Assembly: GCA_023052935.1 (NCBI GenBank) | Contig: CM041298.1 | Coordinates: 116,047,977-116,111,976, forward strand | DNA from: Piezodorus guildinii | Taxonomy: Eukaryota > Arthropoda > Insecta > Hemiptera > Pentatomidae | Direction of reading: 5' to 3' | DNA length: 64,000 nt | The notes under the pieces: generated by a model | Databases searched by the model: none | The model's input: only the letters and a program-made list of their open reading frames with translations | What the model was told of the DNA's origin: nothing | Position numbers and translations under genes: made by a program | Shown: positions 40,237 to 51,490 of the stretch, in pieces | How positions within the stretch are numbered: the first letter of the stretch is position 1 | Layout of the letters: every line of letters begins with the position of its first letter

Positions 40237-41049
40237 TTACTTTCCCTTACTATATATATTAAGAGAAAGTATTGCGATAGTGAAAATTTTCGAATTCCAG
40301 TTTTCAACGGAAATACATATTTTAGGGTCCCCTGAGTCCAAATAACCAAGTTCCGCAAAACGTATGTGTGTGTGAAACGGTAAGTCCTATGAAACTGAAA
40401 TTTCATATTTAAGACAACTATACGCCCGAGACGTGACAAAATCTTTTTCATCAAAATCAGCTAACCAGGAGAGCCACTACTATGCATTTTTTCACCTTTT
40501 TTCGATTTTCTCAAAAACGGTTCCGACGGTTCTGATTAAACTCGCTATATCGATGTAAAATTTAATGGGCTTTAATATCATTTAGGTTTCATTCGGATTA
40601 AAATGGTCTGACAGGGCTTAAATGCCGATATTTTAAATTTTCTTTCTCTTAAGTACCTTTAATTTTGTTGATTATATGAAAATATCTTGTTACCACTGAT
40701 GAAAAGCAGGAAAATATATAAATTGAATGAATTCGATACCCAACTAAAAGAGAAAACAGAAAAAATATTTTTTTAATGTAATTTTTTGTTTTTGAATAAA
40801 AGAGCAGTAATATACATGTATGATATACCGTTGGAAAGCTAAAGATTTTAGAAAAAATATTATCTCATACACAAGATTTTAAAAGTTAATAGAGAGCGAT
40901 AAATAGCCGATAAAACTAAGTGATTGTTTTAGATAATATATATTTTAATAAAACACATGTTTCTATAGAAATTTAATTTAATTCTAAAATTCTTTCATCG
41001 ATTTTAAAAATGGAGGTAAGTGAAAGTCGTGTGTTGCCCGCACCAGATT
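40237..41049 (+). repeat. Family A repeat, copy 14 (complete, 813 bp)
   Basis: The best reference copy: TTTTACTTTCCCTTACTATA at the left, all internal words in order, and GGAGGTAAGTGAAAGTCGTG then TTGCCCGCACCAGAT at the right. The GT tract is short. No protein is encoded; the 102-codon minus frame is a shadow. Confidence 0.93.
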
Positions 41050-41333
41050 ATTTTTTTTTAATAAATAAAATAAAATAGTATTCAGTGATGAAAGAAGGAA
41101 AACAACCAAGAAGTGTAATTCATGCCGGGAAAGCCAGCAAATGAAATACTGAATGGGACACTTGTTGCTTGTTTCATTCAGATCTCATTCAATGTGGTTC
41201 AGACCCGGATTATAGTGTACTTATTCCATGTGCTTTGCAGTGTGTACCACTTAGGTATTCAGCAGTGATTTAATTATAGGCCGGCTAAGTAAAAGCAATA
41301 ACTAAATAAATACATATCAATGTAATCAGTATC
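41050..41333. other. Spacer between A copies
   Basis: About 280 bp of average composition with no match in the window. Confidence 0.45.
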
Positions 41334-41676
41334 AGAAAAATCTGGTGCGGGCAACACATGACTTTCACTTACCTCTGCTGTTAAAATAAATCTAAAAACT
41401 GTTAACTAAACATAAATTAAAAAAAATTAAAGTTAATTTAGATAGTTTAGTAAGTATCGTTGGAAACATGTGGTTTAGATTAAATGATATAGCAAAATCC
41501 AATTGTTGCGTATAATTGTCAGTAATACTTGTATGCCTTATTACTTTCACTTATCTATAAATGAAATATATATTAAGGGAAAGTATTGCGATCGTGAAAA
41601 TTTTCGAATTCCAGTTTTCAACGGAAATACACATTTTAGGGTCCCCTGTGTCCAAATGACCAAGTCCCGCAAAAAC

Positions 41677-41720
<44 letters not shown>

Positions 41721-42306
41721 TAACTCCCGGCTAAAAATAGAATTGCTATGAAACTGAAATTTCATATTTAAGACAATTGTCGCGCCTGAGATGTGACAGA
41801 ATCTATTTAAGCAAAATCAGCTGATCAGACGAGCCACTTTATACCATGCCTTTTTACGATTTAGGGCTTAAATGCCGATATTTGAAAATTTCTTCCTTTA
41901 AAGTACCTTTAATTATCGCCTGATTAGCATTGCTAAAAAACAACTTAATATGTAAGTAGAACTAAAGGAGAAAACTGAAAAAAAAAATTTTAATGTAATT
42001 AAATTAAACTTAAGAACAGTAATATACATGTATAGTATACCGTTGGAATGCTAAAGATTTTAGAAAAAATATTATCTTATACATACTATTGTAACAGTTA
42101 ACGGAGAGTGATGAAAAGCCGATAAAACAAACTGATTGTCGTAAATAATAATATAATAGATTATTTAATAAAACACATGTTTCTATTAAAATCGAGTTTA
42201 AATAATTGTTTAACAATTTATTTTCGTTTATAAATCTGTTTAAAAATTCCTGAATATATATATAAATAGTAGGTAAGTGAAATTCATGTGTTGCGCGCAC
42301 CAGATT
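41334..42306. repeat. Family A repeats, inverted pair (copies 15a/15b)
   Basis: 41334-41480 is the outer end in minus orientation (AATCTGGTGCGGGCAACACA). 41533-42306 is a complete plus copy ending GTTGCGCGCACCAGATTTTT. The GT tract is about 41 bp (41679-41719). Confidence 0.9.
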
Positions 42307-42329
42307 TTTTGTTGCTGTTATTAGGTTTA

Positions 42330-43210
42330 AAAATTACATTAAATAAATATTTTTGCTCTTTTCTCTTTTATTTGGTTACCAAATTGGTTATAAACTTACA
42401 TATATAGCCGTTTTTTAACAAAACTAATAACATGATATGGTAATTTTTCTGAATTAGTACAATTAAAGTTACTTCAGAAAGGGAAAATTTTAAAATGATG
42501 AAAAAAAAAGTCATGAAAATATCTTGAAAAAGAACTACCCAGTGGTAGCACTTCACTAACTATTTTAACTCAGTAGGTCCCGAGGTCACCTTCTTTTCAG
42601 TCGCCTTGGAGGGTTATCAGGGATATCTAAGGAAGATAAATTACGGAGAGTTGGGTTTGTATGGGCAGGATTTTTAGAATGAAAAGAGAAGTATCTATCA
42701 CGGGCTATGTCTGCAACAAAAGGGATGTTAAGGTCATTATGGAGGAGTTGATTTGTAACAAAATAAGGGGCATTCAGGACTTTGCGAAGGATTTTGGTTT
42801 GTTAGGACTGGATGCGGGATGGTTTTGTAGAGCCCCAAAGCTCGATTCCATATGTCCAAATAGGTCTGATAATAGTGATGTAAATGAGTCTTTTGTAATA
42901 TACTGGAAGTTTTGAAAGTTTGTCTAGTAAGTGTTGTTGTAAGTTTCGAGCAGTTTTATGTCGTTTCAGTCTTGTGTGAGGATATAGTTGTCTTAAATAT
43001 AAAATTTAATTTCGGACGTCTTTTCGTTTTCGCGCTAGACTTACTACACACGGACACACACTCACAAACCTTTGTGCGGGACTTGGTCAATTTGAGACAA
43101 AGGACCCTTAAAAGTGTATTCCTGTTAAAAAATACAATTATAAATTTTCATGATCTCAATACTTTCCCTCAGTATGTATAAATTTCATATATATGTACGC
43201 GAAAGTAAAA
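42330..43210 (-). repeat. Family A repeat, copy 16, middle replaced by a LINE
   Basis: A sequence in minus orientation to AAATTTTAAAATGATG, then the Jockey fragment at 42495-42985. A resumes as GATATAGTTGTCTTAAATAT and ends CATATATATGTACGCGAAAG. Some 300 bp of A are missing at the insertion. Confidence 0.8.
42495..42985 (-). pseudogene. Jockey-clade LINE 3' copy
   Basis: The minus strand encodes decayed C-terminal RT words and a UTR with GTGCTACCACTGGGTAG. It is very like the copy at 56905-57425; both stop at nearly the same 5' position. Frameshifted and inactive. Confidence 0.85.
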
Positions 43211-43251
43211 ATTATCCAGTTATGAATTCGCTTTAAGCTATCGAATGCAAC

Positions 43252-43506
43252 ATGAAAAAAACGGAGCTGGTGTTATGTCTGTCGGCGATAACCCACGGCG
43301 GCGAAGAAATTCTTAGAATATCCAAGGCTGGATTTAAACTGAGTAGCCACTTGGTCAGCAATACTGCCGCTTCTTATCGGAGAGGTAAATATTATAAACT
43401 GATAGATAATGCCAAGCAACTTTCACAGCTCCTGAAGAAAGAATATTCATATCAAGAGCTTGCTATGAACTGTACTAATTTACTACGGTTTACTAAAGGT
43501 AAATAG
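43252..43506 (+). CDS. 84-codon ORF, possible host exon of unknown function
   Basis: Open from ATG 43252 to TAA 43506, with an upstream in-frame TAA at 43234-43236. The peptide (MKKTELVLCLSAITHGGEEI ... LLRFTKGK) has balanced composition with both Lys/Glu and hydrophobic residues, unlike the low-complexity chance ORFs nearby. The DNA is GC-richer than its flanks. It lies in a gap between two A repeats and matches none of them. CTTTAAG just upstream and AAAG|GTAAAT at the end look like splice acceptor and donor. No family is recognised. It could be a single exon, or part of an unrecorded transposon. Confidence 0.35.
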   Translation: MKKTELVLCLSAITHGGEEILRISKAGFKLSSHLVSNTAASYRRGKYYKLIDNAKQLSQLLKKEYSYQELAMNCTNLLRFTKGK

Positions 43507-43525
43507 GACGTACTTGAAGAAGAAA

Positions 43526-44530
43526 AAATCTGGTGCGGACAACACACGACTTTCACTTACCTCGGTTGTTAAATACGATTGAAGAATTTTCAAATACAGT
43601 TAAAAGTAAAAATACGTGAAACTATTAAAGAATTAATTAAATTGAATTTCTATAGAAACATGTGTTTTATTAAAAAATCAATTATATTGTTACCTAAAAT
43701 AATCAGTCAGTTTTATCGGCTTATCACTCATTATTAACTTTTTCAAGCTTGTGAATAAGATTATATTTTTTCTAAAATCTTTAGCTTTCCAACGGTTTAT
43801 TATACATGTATATTGCTCTTTTTATTTTCAAAAACCAAAATTGCGTAAAAAAACATATTTCTGCAGTTAATATTTCCTTTTTATACATTTATCTGTTTTT
43901 TATCAATCCTAATAAGATGATATAGTTAAGTTCATAAAAACTACAAAATTAGTTGTACTTTAGAGAAAGAAAATTTAAAATATCAGCATTAAGCCCTGTC
44001 AGACTAATTAAATAAGAATGAAACCTACATCATATTAAAGCCCATTAAATTTTACATCGATATAAGGAGTTTAATGAAGATGGTTTGTACTTGGTAAATA
44101 AGATACAATTTATACCTAAATATTAAATTATTCTTGGGTTCGGAAAAAAAATTACATACAAAATATATTTGCTCCTTTTTCTTTTAAATGGTTATGAAGT
44201 TGGTCCAACTTGTACGTTTACCCGTTTACTATCACTGCTAATAAGTCGATAAGGGTAATTATAACTACAGACCGAAATTAAAGCTACTTTGGAGGAAGAA
44301 ATTTAAATATAGCGGCATCTAAGCTCTTTCTGACTATTTCATTCAGAATGAAACCTGCATTATATTAAAGCTATTATATATTGTTTTTGTGAGTTTTCTT
44401 AGAAAAAAAAAAAAAACTTTTTTTTTGCGATTAGCTATATGATTTCAGGGTACAATAAAAAGTTTAGTTTCGGTGAAAACTCGAATTCGAAAATTTTTAA
44501 GATAGCAATACTTTTTGTTCTATATATTCC
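43526..44530 (-). repeat. Family A repeat, copy 17, with internal duplication
   Basis: Starts AAATCTGGTGCGGACAACAC. After about 44080 it restarts from an earlier internal point (TTAAATTATTCTTGGGTTCG...) and goes through a second version of the inner region to ATATATTCCATAGATA. It is thus two overlapping partial copies. Confidence 0.8.
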
Positions 44531-44587
44531 ATAGATAAATTGATCTAGAGTTATTTAAAGCTAACGCTACATTAACATATTACATAC

Positions 44588-44593
44588 ACACAA

Positions 44594-44638
<45 letters not shown>
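44588..44638. repeat. (TA)n(GA)n microsatellite
   Basis: TA units followed by GA units. Confidence 0.9.
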
Positions 44639-44734
44639 ATTATTTGTTAATATTATTATATATTTTATGAATAGGTAGACATCCAAATAAATTTTTATTT
44701 CGTAAAGTGAGAATAGGTTGACTGTGTGTATATA

Positions 44735-44871
44735 GAGAAGTTAGTTGAAGCTGCAGTGAAATTAACACACAATTAAGTAGAAATGTAAAAACTTTCCGAA
44801 ACGTCGGGACTATTAAATTAAGTCCCTACTTAATTGTGTGTTAATTTGACTGCACTCTCAACCTACTTCTC
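44735..44871. repeat. Small foldback with 46-bp arms
   Basis: The left arm 44735-44780 and right arm 44826-44871 are inverted copies with few mismatches (shared AAATTAACACACAATTAAGTA). The loop holds CCGAAACGTCGGGACT and AAGTCCC, which can form a nested stem. It carries the same CGAAACG block as the other foldbacks. Confidence 0.85.
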
Positions 44872-45204
44872 CAATTTTTTATTTCACTCAATGGTTAAAA
44901 TTATAATTTATTCCGTTCATATTTAGGTCTAATTTAAAAATTTAAATTAAAAAAAAAGTCTATTAATGCTTTCTAAAAAATGCATAAAGATATGTAACTT
45001 TTATTTTAAATTACCATTTAGTAGTAGATTTAATTTTTTTTACTTTAAGGTAGGTTATTTCATTAAAAAATTTTCACAATAATATCATTGTAGTATATAT
45101 TTCACACAAATTATGGTTTATTGATGCATTCAATTTATTAATGAAGTTGACAATAGTTTGATTAAAAGGATGTGTCATCCATAATCGTCTGAAGCGATTA
45201 TTTT
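44872..45204. other. AT-rich sequence, nothing recognised
   Basis: No ORF or repeat match. Confidence 0.5.
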
Positions 45205-45966
45205 TACTTTCACTTACCTATATATGAAATATACAGTAAGGGAAAGTATTGCGATCGTGAAAATTTTCGAATTCATGTTTTCAACTGAAATACACGTTTA
45301 AGGGTCTCCTGAGACCAAATGACCAAGTCCCGATAAAAGGTCTGTGTTTCTGAATGTCCGAGTATGTGTGTTAAGTCTAGCGCCAAAGCGAGAAGTCGCA
45401 CGAAACTGAAATTTCATACTTAAGACGTCTATACGTCCAAAATGTGACAGCAACTCTTTTATCAAAATTGGCTCACCAGAAGATCCACATTATACCATGC
45501 ATTTTGCACCTTTTTTCGATTTCCTCAAAAACTACTCTACTGATTTTCATGGAACCCCCTATATTGATATAAAATTTAATGGACTTTAATATCATGTAGG
45601 TTTCATTCCTAATGAAATAGTCTGAAAGGGCTTAAAGGCCGATATCTTAAACTTTCTGCCTCTAAACTACCTTTAATTTTGTACATTTCAAAAGATTAAC
45701 CATATCATCTTAAGGACATAGATGAAGGAAGGCTAATATATAATTTAGAGGAAATCGATGACCAACTAAAGGATAAAAGAGCAAAAACATTTTTTAATGT
45801 AATTTTTGGCTTACTGATAATAAGAACAGTATCATGGACCTAGAATATACCGTTGGAAAGACAAAGATTTAAGAAAAAATATCATCTGATTGACAGAGTT
45901 GTAAAAGGTAAAGTAATGAGACGGATAGAGAATAAAACTTATTACTGATCAACAATTTAACATAGT

Positions 45967-45972
45967 TATATT

Positions 45973-46051
<79 letters not shown>
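45967..46051. repeat. (TA)n microsatellite, LINE tail
   Basis: Adjoins the AATAAAAACAATTG-type 3' end of the minus-strand LINE at 46052, so it may be an expanded tail. Confidence 0.85.
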
Positions 46052-46053
<2 letters not shown>

Positions 46054-47765
46054 TTATATAAAAATTAACTTTGTACATCAATTGTTTTTATTGTTGGTAA
46101 ACATTAAAAAAACCCAACTAAGAAAAGAAAGGGAAAAAAAAGAGAAAGTAAACATAAAAAAAAAAAAAATTAAAATAAATAATTAAACAAAATTATAGTT
46201 ATTAAAATCATATGATGGAATTGAGTAATTTAGAATTTTATAACAATATATGTTTAGTTCTCTTAAGTCTATATTTAGGGGTTGATAGTTTAATTATAAT
46301 TCCAATTTGTTTTTTAAGGGTATCGTCTGTCAGTCAGCATTTTGAGAAAAATGATTGTGTTTGTTGGTGTATAAATTCTTGTATTGTAGGCATGTCCAGA
46401 TCTTTGTGCATGGTAGTTATTTTTGTGAATGTTGGATAATTATTAATTATTCTTAGGCATCTATTTTGTAGTACTTGCAACTTATTAATATGTGTTTTGC
46501 TTGTAAGACTCCAAGCTGGGCATGCATATGTAATTGTAGGCCCTATAACGGATTTATATAATTTATTTTTTTTTTTAAACATAATTTATTGAAATTTACA
46601 ACTGTACTCAAAAAAATACATCAAGTAAATATGATATTAGAAAAATGACATGGAAGAGACTTGTAGAAGAACTACCCAATGGTAGCACTCCTGTAACTAT
46701 TTTAAACTAGAAGGTCTCGGGGCCATCTCCTTTTCAGACGCCTCGGAGGATTGTCGGGAATTGAAGAGGAAGAAAGGATTGAAACTAGAGGATTAGGGTG
46801 AGAATGGAGTTTGTCATGAAAGGAATGGTATCTAGATCGGGCCAAATCAGCAACATACGGAATATTAAGGTCTTTGTGGATCAGTTTATTAGTTACAAAA
46901 TAAGGAGCATTGTGGATTTTACGAAGGATTTTGGATTGTAGGGATTGGATGCGGGAAGAATTTGATGGTTTAGTAGAGCCCCAAAGCTCCACTCCGTACG
47001 TTCATATCGGCCTTATGACAGTCATGTAGATGAGTCTTTTTTAGTTAAGTGGACGATTGGAACGTTTGTCTAGTAAGTGTTGAAGTAGTCGAAAACGTCG
47101 TGCAGTTTCTTGTCGTTTCAGTCTTGTATGAGGGTTCCATGTAAGGCGTTTTTCAAGGTGTAGTCCTAGATATCGGATCTGTTCAACCGGGACAAGAGGA
47201 GTATTATTGAAGGAGACAGTAGGGCAGGATGTCATTGGTTTACGACGAAGGATAAAGGTAATTTGGCTGGATTTGATGGCATTTATTTTAATTCTCCAGT
47301 TCTGACACTATACTTCAAGGACTCTGATATGGGATTGGAGAGTTTGAGAGGCAATAGTTTGATCAGCATTGACTGATAACACACATCTGTCATCAGCATA
47401 GGTAGAAAGGAAAGTGTTAGGATGGGATGGGATATCATCTGTATAAACTGTGTAAAGGATGGGTCCTAGGATACTGCCTTGAGGAACACCAGCAAACTGA
47501 CTAAAAATGGATGAATAGGAATTATTATGATTTACTTTGAAGGATCTGCCAGTGAGGTAGATATAAAATTAGTTTGTTTTTCGGTAGTAATTTTGAATGT
47601 TTATTAAAGTAGGGGTACATTTTATATTATATTTAATAACTATTTATTTATTTAACTATTTATTTTATTGTCTACGTGACGTCTGAAAAGTAGTTTACAG
47701 CCCAGGGTGACACCTAAATACTTAACGTGTTTACATTTATATTATTTAATCTTCTAAATCATATG
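46052..47765 (-). pseudogene. LINE (Jockey/CR1-like) split by another LINE
   Basis: On minus, 47765-47563 holds the RT word HVKYLGVTLGCKLLFRRHVD. 46567-46334 holds LYKSVIGPTITYACPAWSLT then KTHINKLQVLQNRCLRIINN and MHKDLDMPTIQEF. These are adjacent parts of one reverse transcriptase C-terminus, now separated by the Jockey copy at 46563-47562. The 3' UTR runs to about 46052. It is a distinct family from the other LINEs here. Confidence 0.75.
46563..47562 (-). pseudogene. Jockey-clade LINE copy nested in another LINE
   Basis: T-run on plus at 46563-46576 (its A tail). On minus, a C-terminus MELWGSTKPSNSSRIQSLQS to PPRRLKRRWPRDLL (46992-46702) and VRYLGLHLEKRLTW-type upstream RT in pieces, with degenerate motif A/VPQG parts near 47400-47560. 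5'-truncated. The flanks share ATATAA-ATT, an approximate target duplication. Confidence 0.85.
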
Positions 47766-47885
47766 CTTGCAACGAAAATGAATACACTTTCAATTAAAAT
47801 CAACTACAAATATTTTTCAAATTGAAGTATATTTAATATTTTCTAAATTGATTATAATTATTATAGAGGTAAGTGAAAGTTTTTT

Positions 47886-48329
47886 ATAAAAATAATCATT
47901 TGTAAATAAAAGGTTGAACGTTATTAATGTTACTGCTGTGTTTAGTGAAAACAATATTTTTTTCTTCAAGCATGATGGTATTAAAAAAATATTGAAAAAG
48001 TAATGTCGGAGTAGGTTATAAAGAAGTGAAAACTATAAATCATTAGTGGAAGGCTGAGGCAGAGCTGGAATGATGTATCTCCCTTGAGTAACCTTTCCCG
48101 CAGGTCGACTTTTTTACCCAGCTCTCTGATGGATGAGGTATCCAATTTCCCACTCGTTTTCACCCAATTGTCGCTTTTCTGAGTAGGTAGGGGAGTGAAG
48201 AGGGTGAATTCACCCTCGTCATTAAGGCTTTGGGGTGATCCATGTCAAAGGAGATCTCGGCAACGTCTGCTGTCTATTCTTGGATGACGTAATTATCAGG
48301 GATTTAACATGTCAAATTTTATAAATCAC
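47886..48329. other. Unassigned sequence
   Basis: 48050-48300 is GC-richer and single-copy in the window (CGCAGGTCGAC, CTCGGCAACGTCTGC). No motif was recognised in its short open frames. Confidence 0.4.
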
Positions 48330-49772
48330 TTTCACTTAGAATTATGTACGAAATATATAGTAAGGGAAAGTCTTGCGATTTTGGATTATTCTGAGCCCAA
48401 GTAACAAAATCCATCAATTTTTTTTTTTTTTTTTTGTGTGTGTCTGTGTGTGGTAAGTCTAGAACGAAAACGGAAAGTCGAACGAAACTAAAATTTCATA
48501 TTTATGACAACCATAGGCCCGAGATGTTACAGAATTTTTTTTACCTAAATCGGCTAACCAGGATTGCTACTTAATAACAAGGCATTTTGCATGAGTACAG
48601 GTTTCATTCTTATTGAAATATTCCGACAAGGCCTAAATGCCGATATTTTAATTATTTTCTCTCTAAATTACCTTTAATTTTTTAGATGAAACTAATTAAC
48701 TATGATTTAATTTAATAGACAAGATGAAAGAATTTGATAATGAACTAAAGGAGAGAAGTGTTAATATATTTTTCAAGCAATTTTTTAATACATGAATAGT
48801 GATATAGATGTATAATATAGCGTTGGATAGCTAAAGATTTTACAAAAAATATTATCTTATACACAGAATTGAAAAGCCGATAAAACTAAGTGATAATTCT
48901 AGGTATAAAAAATCTGGTGCGGGCAACACACGACTTTCACATCCCTCCATTTTTAAAATCAATGAAAGAATTTTCAAATACAGTTAGAGATAAAAATACG
49001 TGAAACTATTAAAGAATTAATTAAATTGAATTTTTATAGAAACATTTGTTTTATCATAAAATCTATTATATTATTATCTAAAATAATCAGTTAGTTTTAT
49101 CTTCTTTTCATCACTCTCCATTAACTTTTAAAAGCTTGAGTATAAGATAATATTTTTTCTAAAATCTTTAGCTTTCCAACGGTATATTATACAGGTATAT
49201 TACTGTTCTTATGTTCAAAAACAAAAAATTGCATTAAAAAAATTCATCCAATTTATATATTTATCAGTGGTAACAAGATAATATAGTTATTTTTATAGAA
49301 TCAACAGAATAAAAGGTACTTTAGGGAAAGAAAATATCGGCATTTAAGCCCTGTCAGAGCATTTTAATCAGAATGAAACCTACATGATATTAAAGCCCAT
49401 TAAATTTTACATCGTTATAGTGAGTTTAATAAAAATCGTCGGAACCGTTACAACAAAATCCAAAAAAAGTGCAAAATGCATGATATAAAGTGGCTCTTCT
49501 GGTAAGCTCATTTTGATGAAAAAGGTTTTGTAACGTCTCGGGCGTTTATTTGTCTTAAATATGAAATTTCGGTTTCATAGGACTTAAAGTTTCCGCCCGG
49601 GAGTTGCCACACACACACACAGACACACACACACACACACAGACCTTTTTGCGGGACTTGGTTATTTGGACTCAGGGGACCCTAAAATGTGTATTTTCGA
49701 TTAAAACTGGAATTTAAAAATTTTCACGATCGCAATAGTTCCCCTAACTATATATAGTAAGTGAAAGTAATA
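48330..49772. repeat. Family A repeats, inverted pair (copies 19a/19b)
   Basis: 48330-48900 is plus orientation (ACTTTCACTTAGAATTATG at the start). 48903-49772 is a complete minus copy (AAATCTGGTGCGGGCAACAC to TATATAGTAAGTGAAAGTAA). The two abut at their outer ends. Confidence 0.9.
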
Positions 49773-49778
49773 TTATAG

Positions 49779-50055
49779 GTCATACTATAAAACACATGTT
49801 TCTATTGAAATTAAATTTAATTAATTCCTTAAATTTAAATATCAAAGCTTATATATTTTAGTTGAAAATCTAAAGGAGTTTGATTTTCAACTAAAATATA
49901 AAATAACAAAAATATATTTTAAATGTAATTTTTGTTTTCTTTTTAGGATAAGAACCATAATATATGTATGAAAGCTGAAGAGTTTAGTAAAAATATTATC
50001 TTAAACAAAAAGTTTTAAAATAAATATATATAATTATAAATAATTAATAAATATA
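49779..50055 (+). repeat. Family A repeat, copy 20, rearranged
   Basis: A-derived blocks in the wrong order: the distal AAAACACATGTTTCTATTG precedes the more proximal AACTAAAATATAAAA...AAATATTATCTTA. Confidence 0.6.
49852..49900. repeat. Perfect 19-bp inverted repeat
   Basis: TATATTTTAGTTGAAAATC at 49852-49870 and its exact complement at 49882-49900, with an 11-base loop. It lies within the rearranged A copy and marks an inversion joint. Confidence 0.95.
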
Positions 50056-50061
50056 ACATAC

Positions 50062-50570
50062 AGTAGAAGGAAACCCCTACCAAACGTTAAAGGGGCTCTC
50101 AGTACAAGTAAATACAGTGCATCTACCGTTTCCAGACATTTAAAGTGTATTGGGAAAGTAAAAAAGCTCGATACATGGGTACCTCATGATCTCACTGAGC
50201 GGCAGCAATTGAAACGCCTTGAGACCTGCGTTTCTTTGCTTTGAAAGAACTGGGCTACGAAGTTCTTCCGCACCCACCATATTCTCCCGACTTGTCTTCA
50301 ACAGATTACCTACCTGTTCAGGAATTTAGACAACTCCGTCAATGGAAAACAGTTTGAAAATGATGATCAAGTGAAAAGTGTGTTTTCAGAATTTGTTTCA
50401 CTTCAAAACTCAGAGTTTTTCAGTTCGGGGATAAATAAGTTGGTGTCGCGTTGGGAAAAATGTGTAGAAAAAGAAGGTAAATACTTCGAATAAAATTATC
50501 TTGTTTTCATATCGTATTTTTAATAAAAATCCTTTACCTTGAAAACGGAAATTTCATGTGAACAACCCAA
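50062..50570 (+). mobile_element. mariner element 4, 5' half missing
   Basis: Starts mid-gene (CAGTAGAAGGAAACCCC; second HTH region ...STVSRHLKCIGKVKKL). It passes a deletion joint after GGCAGCAATTGAAACGCC...CTTTGCTTTGAAAG, then reads PHPPYSPDLSSTD and ends at the TIR (complement of TTGGGTTGTTCACATGAAAT) followed by TA. Its internal deletion joint differs from elements 2 and 3. Confidence 0.88.
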
Positions 50571-50572
50571 TA

Positions 50573-51027
50573 TATAAAAAATGATTCATTATTTGGAAGA
50601 ACAATGAGTACCCTGAAGACGAAGAAGACACGTTTATTGCACATAATTAAACTAAAAAAAATAGTAACTGGTACTCAAATCAACTATAATTAATAAAATA
50701 GAATAATGAGTGAGCCCTAATTTACGGGATAAATTTCGTTTTCTATGTATTATAAAGAAAGTTGTGGTTATTAAAATTTACCGGCCTCAGTGCATATTAA
50801 TAAAGTGGGTACCTGACCCTTGAGAAAGATAATTGCCAAATGACCACTACTATAAGCAGAAGACCTATTGTCGGGTGCTACGGACCACAACTCAGGTATA
50901 GGCCAACAAAAAATGTCTGCCCTCAGTCTGGTTCAGGTATAATGCATGGGTATATTAACTCATATTGCACCTGGCCAGACCTTCCTACCTGCATCTATGC
51001 ATGCCTAGTCTCGAAAACGTATTAAAA
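50573..51027. other. Unassigned sequence
   Basis: 50780-51010 is GC-richer and includes AAAGTGGGTACC, a SINE B word. A decayed SINE-like fragment is possible, but no head is visible. Confidence 0.35.
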
Positions 51028-51480
51028 AAAAATTTGGTGCTTGTAACACACAACTTTCACTTAACCCCTTTTTTTAAATCAATTAAAAAGAACTTAAAGA
51101 AGTTGGAATAGAAAAACATTTAAATAATTGAATTGAGTTTTGATTAAACAAACTAACATTATACTATCTAGAATAATCACTTAGTTTATCCGCTTTTTAT
51201 CAGTCTCTATTACTTAAACAACTTTGCGTATGAGAAAACGTTTTTAAATTTATTTGTTTTTAAATTTATAAATTTACAACGGTATATTATAATTTTATAT
51301 CACAATCCTTACAAGCAGGGAAAAAATCTAAACGAGTAAAAGTTTGTTATTAAGGCTAAGATTTTTTTTTTTTTTAACGAAACCTAGATGATATTAAACT
51401 TAATCAAGTATTGCATCAATATAGAGAGTTCAATAAAAATCATAATAAAAACGCTGCAAATTATTACACAATGGTTTATT
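51028..51480 (-). repeat. Family A repeat, copy 21, decayed
   Basis: AATTTGGTGCTTGTAACACACAACTTTCACTTAAC at the start (shown by its parts), then A words in minus order with many changes. Confidence 0.75.
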
Positions 51481-51490
51481 ATTTCCAACA

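Larger units (their letters stand above)
45205..47885 (+). repeat. Family A repeat, copy 18, carrying two nested LINEs
   Basis: A sequence runs from ACTTTCACTTACCTATATAT to about 45960. Its far end, TTATAGAGGTAAGTGAAAGT, appears at about 47863-47882. Everything between is LINE sequence. Confidence 0.7.
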
